A stretch of DNA of 39,390 nt. It comes from Deltaproteobacteria bacterium (GTDB taxonomy: Bacteria; Myxococcota; B64-G9). Below, one piece after another: positions 8,623-16,966 of this stretch (its first letter is position 1; every line of letters begins with the position of its first letter). A model generated the notes under the pieces. It searched no databases and was not told the DNA's origin. It saw only the letters and a program-made list of their open reading frames with translations. The stretch covers positions 1 to 39,390 of the forward strand of contig JAFDKH010000025.1 of the NCBI GenBank assembly GCA_019307065.1, given 5' to 3'. A program made the translations under genes and the position numbers.

Positions 8623-9378
8623 ATGGTAAAATCCGATAAAGTTCGCATTGATCAGCTACTGGTCGACCGGAATCTGGTCGAGAGTCGTACGCGAGCTCAG
8701 GCACTGATAATTGCAGGTAAAGTGATTGTGGGCGAGCACCGGATTGATAAGCCCGGAACCAGAGTGTCCAATGAAGCCGAGATAAGGATAAAGGGAAGCG
8801 ATCATCCATTTGTTTCTCGGGGCGGAGTGAAACTGGACGGCGCTCTGGACGTTTTCAATCTGGATGTATCAGGTATGACGGTTGCGGATGTCGGTGCCTC
8901 AACCGGAGGATTCACTGATTGCTTACTTCAGCGCGGAGCTCAGCGAGTCTATGCCCTGGATGTAGGCCGCGGCCAACTGCACAATAAACTTCAGCAGGAC
9001 CCACGTGTGATCTCAATTGAAGGTATTAATGTGCGCTACCTTGAAGCGGATGCCTTGCCGGAGAAAGTCGACCTGGCTACTTTCGATCTGTCGTTTATTT
9101 CACTTAAGCTGATTTTACCAAGCTTGTTGCCGCATCTGAAGCCTGGCGGCAACCTGCTGGCTTTGGTCAAACCGCAATTCGAAGTAGGGAAAGAGCAGGT
9201 TGGCAAGGGAGGAATCATCCGCGATCCTGACTTGCGGCAAAAAGCCGTCGACGGCATTGCCGAGTTTGTACGTGAAATTGGCCTCGAGATTGTAGGCGAA
9301 AGTCAATCCCAATTACCGGGCGTAGATGGAAATATCGAGATTTTCTTGCTGCTGAGCACGATGGGGGTCAAGTCATGA
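8623..9378 (+). CDS. tlyA: TlyA-family rRNA 2'-O-methyltransferase (S4 plus FtsJ-like)
   Basis: Predicted SAM-dependent 16S/23S rRNA (cytidine-2'-O)-methyltransferase of the TlyA/hemolysin-A family, acting in the cytoplasm on ribosomal RNA. Residues 6-65 form an S4 RNA-binding domain (RIDQLLVDRNL, SRTRAQALI, AGKVIV). SRGGVKL links to the Rossmann methyltransferase, with SAM-binding DVGASTGGFTD at 89-99, the acidic ALDVGRGQL, LSFISL, and VKPQFE. The 251-residue length is typical. ATG 8623 is likely; a GTG at 8620 is in frame. It lies nine bases after dxs, a common pairing. Its last codons contain an 18-bp sequence that recurs at 9879-9896. Confidence 0.94.
   Translation: MVKSDKVRIDQLLVDRNLVESRTRAQALIIAGKVIVGEHRIDKPGTRVSNEAEIRIKGSDHPFVSRGGVKLDGALDVFNLDVSGMTVADVGASTGGFTDCLLQRGAQRVYALDVGRGQLHNKLQQDPRVISIEGINVRYLEADALPEKVDLATFDLSFISLKLILPSLLPHLKPGGNLLALVKPQFEVGKEQVGKGGIIRDPDLRQKAVDGIAEFVREIGLEIVGESQSQLPGVDGNIEIFLLLSTMGVKS
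9337..9354 (+). repeat. 18-bp direct repeat, copy 1 (inside tlyA 3' end)
   Basis: GAGATTTTCTTGCTGCTG encodes EIFLLL near the TlyA C-terminus. An exact second copy lies 542 bases downstream at 9879-9896, and the pair brackets the membrane-protein gene 9393-9842. Confidence 0.7.
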
Positions 9379-9392
9379 ACCGTCCCCAAAGG

Positions 9393-9842
9393 TCAAGCGA
9401 GTCGGTCCACTGCCAGCGAAATTGCCAGCGCCAGGAACAGGAGCGAAATCCAAACGGCCTGCAGTCGGGGTGCGGGTCTTGCCCGTTTGAAATGGAACCA
9501 GGTCATGAGTATTCCCAACAGCACCCCGAACGCAAGGCCGAGGGCTACCTGACCTAGCGGCATGACCGGATGACCGCCGGCTGTGACCGCCGGGGCGATC
9601 CAAAGCATTGTTTGGAAACAGCAAACTATGGAGGAGGCGAGAAACACCAAGCCGATCACGGGTGCCAGCAGGAAACGGCCGAGTTTATCCAGGGGAACGA
9701 GTCCGAGAAGAACAACCACCAAACCGAATCCGCCCATGATGATCAGCTGAGGAATCCACTTGATTCCGAAAAACGCGATCACGAACGGAACGGACACCAG
9801 CAAGTACCATAGTGCAAGGGCTGTTTGTTTTCTGGAGATCAT
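9393..9842 (-). CDS. small integral membrane protein of unknown function
   Basis: I do not recognise the family. The 149-residue protein has four predicted membrane segments at about 10-27, 33-52, 57-78 and 95-115, plus a fifth hydrophobic stretch near the C-terminus (ISLLFLALAISLAV). A short loop contains CCFQ, and a basic loop reads HFKRARPAP. No signal peptidase site or catalytic motif is seen, and no clear Shine-Dalgarno precedes the ATG at 9842. It converges with tlyA, with 14 bases between the stops. It is flanked by an exact 18-bp duplication of the tlyA tail, which suggests that it, or a recombination event around it, was inserted here. Confidence 0.6.
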   Translation of the reverse strand: MISRKQTALALWYLLVSVPFVIAFFGIKWIPQLIIMGGFGLVVVLLGLVPLDKLGRFLLAPVIGLVFLASSIVCCFQTMLWIAPAVTAGGHPVMPLGQVALGLAFGVLLGILMTWFHFKRARPAPRLQAVWISLLFLALAISLAVDRLA

Positions 9843-9878
9843 GGGCCCAACTTAGCATTGGTTGATAGGATAGGAATT

Positions 9879-9896
9879 GAGATTTTCTTGCTGCTG
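9879..9896 (+). repeat. 18-bp direct repeat, copy 2
   Basis: Exact copy of 9337-9354 in the 55-base gap between the membrane-protein gene and the rhomboid gene. Here it is not in a recognised reading frame and looks like a residue of the tlyA end. Confidence 0.7.
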
Positions 9897-9897
9897 G

Positions 9898-11052
9898 TCA
9901 TACCTCTTGGGCGGGTCCCTCCGGATCGGGTTTGACCAGGCCAATTTTATCCAAAAGCCAGATGCCTGCGGCGCCAGCCATGAACCCGCCGATATGGGCA
10001 TACCAGGCTACCCCAGCCGACCCAAGGCTGGAGAATAAGAACTGCAGACCCAGCCAGAACAACAGGTAGAAGGCCACCGAGACCTTGAACTGCAAGAAAA
10101 AGAATATCTGGTACATACGCCTGCGCGGATAGAGGACCAGATAAGCTCCCATGATGCCCGAAATGGCCCCGCTGGCTCCCAGGGTCGGAATCGCCGGGGA
10201 CTCGGTCAAGGCGCCATGAATCAAACTGGCTGCCATGCCACAGAACAAATAAAAGACGACGAACAATCCCCGGTTTATTCGATCTTCGACGTTGTCTCCG
10301 AACAACCACAAGAAATACATGTTGCCGAGCAGATGCAGCCAGCCCCCGTGTAAAAACAGGCTGGTAAATAATCCTAAAACATTATCTCCGGCGAAGAAAC
10401 GAGAAGGGATGAAGGCAAAGTCCAGGTAGAAACCAAGGCTGGATACAACTGTAGTCTGATAGATAAAAGCGGCCACATTGAAAACAATGAAAAGAAGAGT
10501 GATCACCGGAAAACGCAAGCGGCGGGCGTCCACCTCGACCGGCAGCCCGGTCAGCAACTGAAAGAAATAAATACTGGCCGAAGAGTTAGGGCCGCTCGAG
10601 GTAATATGCGGGCCCTTTTGCTCGGAATGCCGGATTCTTTCGGCCTCCATCGCTTCGCGTAATTTGCGCTGAGATTCTTTCGGGCTCTGCAGCCCGAGCA
10701 GTCGTTGTCTCGAAGTAATAGTGCGTATTTTTTTAAGTTCTCCGGCATCCAGGTAGATGCCTTTGCATTTTTTACAGCGATCTATGTACAGACTCGTGCC
10801 GGGCGCATATTCGAAGGTATCGAAGCTCCCCTGGCAGCGTGGACAAATATAGGTCGAAGTCTGCTCGTAGCGGGTTCCGCTGCCCAGGCTTTCGGGCTTG
10901 CTGGGCAGATCTTCATCGGTATCCCGCAAGAAAGCCAATTCTCCCGGGTCGAGCCAGATCCCGCGGCAGCCCGGGCAGATGTCGACAGTTACACCCTGGT
11001 GTTCGACAACCGACATGTCTGACAGACATTTGGGACAGATTAGCGCTTCCAT
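9898..11052 (-). CDS. rhomboid intramembrane serine protease with two N-terminal zinc ribbons
   Basis: Inner-membrane serine protease that cleaves transmembrane substrates. Residues 6-40 and 70-105 are two zf-TFIIB-type zinc ribbons: CPKCL...CPGCRGIWLDPGEL and CPRCQ...CKKCKGIYLDAGEL. A charged linker (about 107-160) follows, and then a rhomboid core with HGGWLHLLGNMYFLWLFG (H235, H240, N244), the catalytic Ser in GASG at 292-295 (S294), and the catalytic His in HIGG (H353). About six membrane segments are visible. The 384 residues are long for a rhomboid because of the ribbons. The gene stands alone on the minus strand and its start has only a weak ribosome binding site. The ribbons may bind a partner or regulate the protease; the substrate is unknown. 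Confidence 0.92.
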   Translation of the reverse strand: MEALICPKCLSDMSVVEHQGVTVDICPGCRGIWLDPGELAFLRDTDEDLPSKPESLGSGTRYEQTSTYICPRCQGSFDTFEYAPGTSLYIDRCKKCKGIYLDAGELKKIRTITSRQRLLGLQSPKESQRKLREAMEAERIRHSEQKGPHITSSGPNSSASIYFFQLLTGLPVEVDARRLRFPVITLLFIVFNVAAFIYQTTVVSSLGFYLDFAFIPSRFFAGDNVLGLFTSLFLHGGWLHLLGNMYFLWLFGDNVEDRINRGLFVVFYLFCGMAASLIHGALTESPAIPTLGASGAISGIMGAYLVLYPRRRMYQIFFFLQFKVSVAFYLLFWLGLQFLFSSLGSAGVAWYAHIGGFMAGAAGIWLLDKIGLVKPDPEGPAQEV

Positions 11053-11160
11053 TGCCGTCCATCATCCTTCAATGAGTTTGTTCGTGTCAAATTAGGTTCT
11101 TATGGTTGTTTGAATACTTCCGGCGCTCAGCTTTACTTAGTGCTTTGAGATACAATTAAT

Positions 11161-11254
11161 GTTGTCACCCCGGCATGCCTAAGGCCGGGGTCCAGTCTTC
11201 GTACGGGGAGCCACTCTACGCTTCCTGGATGCCCGCTTTCGCGGGCATGACAAC
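11161..11254. repeat. 94-bp palindromic (REP/MITE-like) element
   Basis: The element begins GTTGTCA and ends TGACAAC, a 7-bp terminal inverted repeat. Inside are two hairpins: CCCCGGC (11168-11174) pairing with GCCGGGG (11184-11190), and ATGCCCGC-TTTC-GCGGGCAT (11229-11248) with 8-bp arms and a 4-base loop. It encodes nothing. Elements with this 'CCCGGCATGCC...GCCGGGGTCC...CCCGCTTTCGCGGG' look occur in many bacterial genomes as small non-autonomous repeats. It sits between the stop of ftcD and the start of the rhomboid gene, both on the minus strand, where the hairpins could also end or process the ftcD transcript. The rest of 11053-11288 shows no gene. Confidence 0.65.
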
Positions 11255-11288
11255 CCGAAGGGCGCATGCCACGATCTTTATTCGGCCC

Positions 11289-12971
11289 CTACGGATTGAG
11301 GGCCTTGCTTAGTTCGGCTTTGACATGTTTTGAAAGCTGATCGGTTTTTTTGACGACTGCCCGGTAAAGTTTGTCGGATTCGACTCGAAAGCTTTTGACG
11401 AAGGTTTTATCTTTGATGTCGGCCAAGTTGATCTGAACATTGTAATAGGCGCCCTCGGCCGCCGCCCGGGCGCACAGGCCGGCCACTCCGGCGTCTGAGA
11501 GTGAGTTGCGGTTGCCTTTTAGGACTGCTTGCTCGGCCAACTCGACGACAAATCCTACCGACCGCAAGACATTCATGGGAACCAGACAGGCCTGGCGCAT
11601 GGCTTGTTGAATTGCTCTTTGGCGATTGGCTTTTAGCGCGGCCGTTTTTTTAGGGAGCCTGAACGCCGCCATGACTTCATTGAAAGCAGCCGTGTCGTCA
11701 TCGACGGCCCGCATTAGATCGTCTTTGTGCTGTTGGGCCAAAACACTGAGTTCTTTCATTGAAGTCGATACCTTGCGGTACTCTTTTTTATAGGCGGTCA
11801 ACTGACCGACCATGCAGGCCAGCGAAGCCGCCAACGCGCCGCACAGGGCGGCCACACTTCCGCCGCCCGGGGCCGGCGAGTCGGTCGATAATTCATCTGC
11901 GAAATCGATCAGCGACAAATTGGCCAGCGGCCTGGGATCGCGGATGCGATAATCGATAATCTTTTTATCGGGATCGAACGGATAAAGTTCGTTCAATCCA
12001 AGGCTCTGAATTGCCAGCCGAATCAGTTCGGGCTCGGGCAGGCCGGCACTCTTTTCGGCTTTGGCAAGGAAATGCCGGCTGGCTTCGAGCAAGCAATCCT
12101 TGGGAATCAAGCCGACCAGTTCGCTGCCGGTGCAGATTACTCCCCGCTGGCGGGCCTGCCGGCCGACTTCTTCGAACACATCGGCAAGCTTAGTTTTTTT
12201 GTAGTTGGTCAAATTGATCGAAATCTGGGCGCACTTGAAATCTTGCATGTACCAGCCGACTGCTTTTACGTGCTTGAATTTGCCGGGCTTCTTTTTGGTT
12301 TTGCCGTTTTTATTCCTTATAATTTTGCCTTTGGCGTCGCGTTTGGCCCGGCCGGCTTCGCGGATCTCCAGGGCGATCTCATGGGCGATTTTGTGATCGC
12401 GGGTGTTGAGATTGAAGTTGTAGGCTATCAGGAATTCGCGGGCACCCATGGCCGTCGCACCACTTCTTTTATTGAACAATGCACTACCGAAATCAGGTTT
12501 CCATTTTGGGTTCTTTAGTTTTTCGGCCAACCCTTCGTATTCGCCCTTGCGTATCTCAGCCAGATTGCGCCGCGCGGGCCTTGTCGCCGCTTCTTCGTAC
12601 AAGTAGATCGGTATCTTCAGCTCTTCGGCTACGCGTTCGCCCAGACCGCGAGCCAGTTGAATACATTCTTTCATGTCGACCCCGCGGACCGGTACGAAGG
12701 GGCAAACGTCGCAGGCGCCGATTCGCGAATGGGCGCCTTTATGTTTGGACATGTCGATCAATTCGGCTGCCTTGGCTATGCCCCTAAAGGCGCCTTCGGC
12801 GACGGCTTCTGGCTCTCCGATAAAAGTGTAGACCGTCCGGTTGGTATCGGCTCCCGGATCGACGTCGAGCAGGGCAACCCCGTCGGCCGAGCTGATGGCT
12901 GTAGCGATAGCTTCGATAATGGTCTTGTCGCGACCTTCGCTGAAATTGGGTACGCATTCGACTAGCTTCAT
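11289..12971 (-). CDS. ftcD: bifunctional glutamate formimidoyltransferase / formimidoyl-THF cyclodeaminase
   Basis: Last steps of histidine breakdown and one-carbon entry into folate. The formimino group of N-formimidoyl-glutamate is moved to tetrahydrofolate, and 5,10-methenyl-THF and ammonia are then released. The 560-residue protein starts with the family signature (LVECVPNFSEGRD). The two formiminotransferase subdomains run to about residue 330 (HKGAHSRIGACDVCPFVPVRG; VKAVGWYMQDF; NLTNY). The cyclodeaminase domain follows from about 350, with SPAPGGGSVAAL near 363-374. The fusion matches the animal-type enzyme and many bacterial FtcD proteins. GAGG precedes the ATG. No other hut gene is in the window. 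Confidence 0.95.
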   Translation of the reverse strand: MKLVECVPNFSEGRDKTIIEAIATAISSADGVALLDVDPGADTNRTVYTFIGEPEAVAEGAFRGIAKAAELIDMSKHKGAHSRIGACDVCPFVPVRGVDMKECIQLARGLGERVAEELKIPIYLYEEAATRPARRNLAEIRKGEYEGLAEKLKNPKWKPDFGSALFNKRSGATAMGAREFLIAYNFNLNTRDHKIAHEIALEIREAGRAKRDAKGKIIRNKNGKTKKKPGKFKHVKAVGWYMQDFKCAQISINLTNYKKTKLADVFEEVGRQARQRGVICTGSELVGLIPKDCLLEASRHFLAKAEKSAGLPEPELIRLAIQSLGLNELYPFDPDKKIIDYRIRDPRPLANLSLIDFADELSTDSPAPGGGSVAALCGALAASLACMVGQLTAYKKEYRKVSTSMKELSVLAQQHKDDLMRAVDDDTAAFNEVMAAFRLPKKTAALKANRQRAIQQAMRQACLVPMNVLRSVGFVVELAEQAVLKGNRNSLSDAGVAGLCARAAAEGAYYNVQINLADIKDKTFVKSFRVESDKLYRAVVKKTDQLSKHVKAELSKALNP

Positions 12972-13060
12972 GACTGATCCTCGAATAATAATTTGATTGA
13001 AAAGTACCAGGTATTATATCTCCAGGGCAACCCGGATCTGCCTACAACTGTCTGGAATGG

Positions 13061-13089
13061 TTGACTATACGTTTTGTACATGCTAGCTG
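13061..13089 (+). promoter_or_regulatory. possible promoter of the envelope transport operon
   Basis: TTGACT (13061-13066), a 17-base spacer, and TAGCTG (13084-13089), with TGC just before the -10 as in extended -10 promoters. It lies 45 bases upstream of the ATG at 13135 in a divergent intergenic region. The -10 is poor, so this is a weak call. Confidence 0.33.
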
Positions 13090-13134
13090 TTTCCGAACTG
13101 GAAAAACCGAAATTACTTAGAAGGGAGTAGTACT

Positions 13135-13890
13135 ATGAACGCAAGGAAAATAGTTGTGATCTGTGTTGTGTGTGTATTTGCTTTGAGCGGGTTGTTGATT
13201 GGCTGCGGCAGCAGCAACGGCGACCCTGAAGAAAAGACTTTCAAGGCCTACATTCAGCATTTCGGCGGCGATGACTACGTCAGCGGATTAGAAGTCGAAG
13301 CGCTCAGCAACGAAACAGGCGACAGCCTCGGAATTACCGCCAAATCCGACGGCACCGGCTGGGTTACCTTCAACTGGGGCGAGATTCAAGTTGCAGATAA
13401 GGTTGGATTTTTATCAAAGGAAGAAGTAGGTAACTGGGTCAATACCTACCAGTTCAACATTGACTCAAATGCTCAAGCTGAGAGGCTTTGGGCGGTTGAT
13501 CAAACCACATACGTTGGCGCCCCAGCATATGCTGGACTCACCGTGGAGGACGGCAAGGCGATTATGGCTGGAGGCCTGTATTTTGTCGAAGCCGACGATA
13601 CTGAAAATCACATTGGCTGTGCCGATGTCAAGGCGAACCCCGAGGATGGCGAGGTGCGTTACTTTGCGGATAATGGAAACCCTACTACTCTGGCTGTTCG
13701 CGACACCACCAATCCCCTGGTAGCCTATTTCATCATCGCCAACATGGAGCCGGGCAAGCAAGTGGTTGAAGCGTATATTGACACCGAGAAAATCGGCCAG
13801 ACCGATCTATTTGTTTATGCCGATTCAATTAGCATAAGCAATATATACACAGATAAAGCAACCGACCCGGAACCCTCGAATTGTGAATAA
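13135..13890 (+). CDS. lipoprotein of unknown function, first gene of the transport operon
   Basis: 251 residues with a signal peptide ending in LLIGC, so the mature protein starts at a lipidated Cys followed by GSSNGDP. The body looks all-beta. The first ~75 mature residues resemble a carboxypeptidase-regulatory/Ig-like fold (VSGLEVEALSNETGDSLG, SDGTGWVTFNWG), and the second half resembles another beta domain with two Cys. No family is recognised. AAGGGAG precedes the ATG. It lies 26 bases before the DUF1302 gene and in the same direction, so it is probably an operon member and an accessory of the outer-membrane complex. Confidence 0.72.
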   Translation: MNARKIVVICVVCVFALSGLLIGCGSSNGDPEEKTFKAYIQHFGGDDYVSGLEVEALSNETGDSLGITAKSDGTGWVTFNWGEIQVADKVGFLSKEEVGNWVNTYQFNIDSNAQAERLWAVDQTTYVGAPAYAGLTVEDGKAIMAGGLYFVEADDTENHIGCADVKANPEDGEVRYFADNGNPTTLAVRDTTNPLVAYFIIANMEPGKQVVEAYIDTEKIGQTDLFVYADSISISNIYTDKATDPEPSNCE

Positions 13891-13916
13891 AAAAATCTCT
13901 GGCGAGGAGGGATAAA

Positions 13917-15659
13917 GTGAGTATCTTGAATACTATTGCCGCGGCCATTGTGGCAATCACGCTCCTGGTACCATGTGCCTGGGCACAGGATGACGAAGAT
14001 ACAACTTTCGAGGTCAACGGCTATCTCAAGGTGCAAAGCGGAATATTCGCCCCGCTCTTGTCGGATTTGTTCCAGTCCGATGAGAACATCGCCTGGATAA
14101 GAGACACCGACGGTAACCTTGCGCTCGATAACGACGGCAACTCGATTCCTTGCGATCCGGTCATGACTCCGCATAAACCTTGTTACCCCGAGAGCCACGG
14201 CCAGAAAGCCGGTGGCCTGTCGATGATGCGAGCCGTCCTTCAGCTCGAAGCCGATTGGAAACCGCACGAGAAAGTGGGCCTGCACGCGATTGTCCGGGGA
14301 GTGCGTTCGCTCGAAACCGATGCCGACGGCTGGGCTCAGCCCCCGGTCGCATCGAATATAATAGATCCCGAAGAGCGCCGGGCGGCTATCCGCGACTGGG
14401 TACGTGACAAGTACTACACCCAGTTCGAGCTGCGCGAGTTTTACTTGGACATTTATCCGACAGATTGGTTTTCACTTCGTTTGGGCCGCCAGCAGATTAC
14501 CTGGGGCGAGACCGGTCAGTTCCGCTTACTGGACGTGATCAATCCGATCGATACTACCTGGCATTTCGGCCCCCTGGAATCCTTCGAAGACACCCGGATT
14601 CCTCTTTGGCTAGCCAAGGGTTTGTTCGAGTTTCCCGAGATTGACCATGCCCTCGAGTTGGTCTGGATGCCCGGTCTGGACAGGCCGGAAGACATGGTGA
14701 CGGTCCCGCTGACCTTCGTGGGGGCCTGGGGATTACCGTATACCAACACGCCTTCGCCGTTTATCATCAACGAAAAAGTATTCAAGTATCCCAAGAGGGC
14801 TGTCTGGGACACCATGCGGGCCGGGTTTCGCTGGAAGGGCAATATAACGCCCTCGATGTCGTACAGCCTGGTCTATTACTACACTCACCAGCTTTCGCCG
14901 CCCATCCCACTTTATTACGACAAAGTGAAGCTTGGCCCCGATTTATATGACAGCAAAAACCTCGAACGTCTTTACCTGGGCTTCCCCCGTCAGCACATCA
15001 TGGGTTTCACTTTCGATTTCACCCTCGAAAATCCGATCGGTGCGGTCGTTAAAATTGAAGCGGCCCTCGAACCCAATCGCATGTATCCGCGCACCTCGAC
15101 TACCGGCCAAACACATCCCGACCCGATCATCCCCAGTCGAGTACATTTCGAGCAACCACGCCGTATGGCACTCAGCTATGCCGTGGTGGTCATGCGCCCG
15201 ACCATGATTCGCTTTTTGAATCCGACCCAGAACTTCATGTTTGTGTTCCAGTTCATGCACACCGTAGTGCCGGGCCTGACCGAGACGGATAAGATCGATT
15301 TAATCGAGATTCCCGGGTTCAACGATTTCAAGGTCAAGATGCACAGTATGAAGTTTGTTTTTGCGGCTTTTACCAACTACTTGCACGGGCTGCTGACTCC
15401 CAAGCTGATCGTCGTCTGGATTCCGCCCGACCCCGATCGAGTGAATCGCTCGGAGACTGACCCGTCTAAAATGAGTAGTTCGGACTTTTTTACAAAGTCT
15501 TCCATGTTCATCGCAGCCTCGCTGGCAGTTCGCCTGGGAGACCATTGGCGCCTGAAATTAACTGTTTCTGATTTCTTCGGCTTTGGCGGGCCGTATGCAG
15601 GGGCCGGTCTGTTCGGCGACCGCGATGAAATCAATTTGAGTGTACTGTGTCAGTTCTGA
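13917..15659 (+). CDS. DUF1302-family outer-membrane protein
   Basis: Predicted outer-membrane beta-barrel protein of 580 residues. The GTG start is preceded by GAGGAGG with a six-base spacer. A signal peptide ends near CAWAQDD. The body has amphipathic strands and family-like blocks (FYLDIYPTDWFSLRLGRQQITWGE, cited here in part; LLDVINPIDTTWHFGPLE; IPLWLAKG). The protein ends in LSVLCQF; a C-terminal Phe is typical of BAM-assembled barrels. DUF1302 proteins are regularly encoded next to DUF1329 proteins and RND pumps, as they are here. By context this is the outer-membrane exit or docking component. The substrate is unknown. Confidence 0.85.
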   Translation: MSILNTIAAAIVAITLLVPCAWAQDDEDTTFEVNGYLKVQSGIFAPLLSDLFQSDENIAWIRDTDGNLALDNDGNSIPCDPVMTPHKPCYPESHGQKAGGLSMMRAVLQLEADWKPHEKVGLHAIVRGVRSLETDADGWAQPPVASNIIDPEERRAAIRDWVRDKYYTQFELREFYLDIYPTDWFSLRLGRQQITWGETGQFRLLDVINPIDTTWHFGPLESFEDTRIPLWLAKGLFEFPEIDHALELVWMPGLDRPEDMVTVPLTFVGAWGLPYTNTPSPFIINEKVFKYPKRAVWDTMRAGFRWKGNITPSMSYSLVYYYTHQLSPPIPLYYDKVKLGPDLYDSKNLERLYLGFPRQHIMGFTFDFTLENPIGAVVKIEAALEPNRMYPRTSTTGQTHPDPIIPSRVHFEQPRRMALSYAVVVMRPTMIRFLNPTQNFMFVFQFMHTVVPGLTETDKIDLIEIPGFNDFKVKMHSMKFVFAAFTNYLHGLLTPKLIVVWIPPDPDRVNRSETDPSKMSSSDFFTKSSMFIAASLAVRLGDHWRLKLTVSDFFGFGGPYAGAGLFGDRDEINLSVLCQF

Positions 15660-15673
15660 AAAGAGGTTTACAC

Positions 15674-16966
15674 ATGAAAACGACTAAATGGTTGTTCATT
15701 TTCTTCGTCGCAGCGTCCGTCGGTCTGGTTGGCATGTTCAACGCACCGCCGGCGTTAGCCGCTGACGAGATTACTTCCGCTAACTGGACTGAGATGACCA
15801 GCTTCAAGCCCGAGCTCGACAAGCTCAAGGGATTGAAGGGCAAGAAGATCAAGAAGTCCAACGTCAGTGAAGTTGCCGACTGGATTCCACCGTCTTTGAA
15901 AATGTGGATCGAGAAATACGGCCTGGTCATGAAACTCAAGGAATACGAACCGATTTACCCATCCGAAGGTTACATTGAGGCGACCAACAAGTATCTCGGT
16001 CAGGCTAAGCTAGTCGACATCGGAAAGGACTACCGCAAGCGCGGAATCAAAAACTATACCGCCGGCTTGCCCTTCCCGAAGCCTAAAACCGGTCTTGAAA
16101 TTGCCTGGAACTACAACTATTCATACAACGGCGACGATGGCGACACTTTCTACACGGTTTACTGGATTTCGGGAGCCACCGGCGTCGAACACACCGAAGA
16201 ATGGCGCTGGGCTTTCATTATTCGCACGATCAACCGCACCGATCTGGACCCCAAACCGGCCATCAAGCAGTTTCTGGACAAGGGCCTGCAGTATACTTCA
16301 ATCACCTATGCCTTAGCCCCCTACGACAAAAAGGGCTTCGGCGCCCTGTACTCTCGTTCGATAAATCCACTCGATCAGCAAGGTCATATATATGTACCGG
16401 CCATGCGACGAGTTCTGCGCAACACTTTCGGGACCCGGGGTGACACCTGGAACTCGACCGATCTACTCTACGAAGATGTGCGCGGTTATATGGGTTACCC
16501 GGAATGGATGAATTGGAAGTTGATTGGCAAGAAGACTGTGTTGATGCCGATGCATGCCGGAGTCAAGCTTGGCAAGAAAAACGCGAAGAAGACCTATGAA
16601 CTGAACAAGAAACCTTACTGGAACCCCAAATTCAAGTACGAGCCGCGGGCGGTATATGTTGTCGAAGTAACGCCCAAATTCCCCGACTATCCCTACAGCA
16701 AGCAGATTATGTATTTTGATGCTGAGACTTTCTATATCCCTTATAAAGAAGCCTATGACAAAAAGGGAGACCTGTGGAAAGTCGTAATGTTAGGCATCAA
16801 CGAGTCTCCCGACATGGACTCCCAGCCGCCCGAATACGGGGCTTGCGTCGTGGTTGACTTCCAGGCCGAACACGCGACCCTGTTCAATTTTCATTCGGTC
16901 AAGGCCAACACCGGGCTCGACCCGAAAATGTTCACCCTGTCTAATCTGCGGAAACGGGGTAGATGA
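15674..16966 (+). CDS. DUF1329-family periplasmic protein (LolA/LolB-like fold family)
   Basis: Secreted protein of 430 residues. The signal peptide ends in PALA before ADEITSANW, a clean signal peptidase I site. ATG 15674 is chosen because AGAGG lies just upstream and the signal peptide begins there; it starts 15 bases after the DUF1302 stop. DUF1329 proteins are thought to resemble lipoprotein carriers, so a periplasmic carrier for a hydrophobic molecule is a reasonable inference. Characteristic blocks include YTAGLPFP, WNYNYSYNGDD, MRRVLRNTFGTRGDTWN, YEDVRGYMGYPEWMNWK and AVYVVEVTPK. Its stop overlaps the ATG of the next gene (ATGA). Confidence 0.85.
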   Translation: MKTTKWLFIFFVAASVGLVGMFNAPPALAADEITSANWTEMTSFKPELDKLKGLKGKKIKKSNVSEVADWIPPSLKMWIEKYGLVMKLKEYEPIYPSEGYIEATNKYLGQAKLVDIGKDYRKRGIKNYTAGLPFPKPKTGLEIAWNYNYSYNGDDGDTFYTVYWISGATGVEHTEEWRWAFIIRTINRTDLDPKPAIKQFLDKGLQYTSITYALAPYDKKGFGALYSRSINPLDQQGHIYVPAMRRVLRNTFGTRGDTWNSTDLLYEDVRGYMGYPEWMNWKLIGKKTVLMPMHAGVKLGKKNAKKTYELNKKPYWNPKFKYEPRAVYVVEVTPKFPDYPYSKQIMYFDAETFYIPYKEAYDKKGDLWKVVMLGINESPDMDSQPPEYGACVVVDFQAEHATLFNFHSVKANTGLDPKMFTLSNLRKRGR

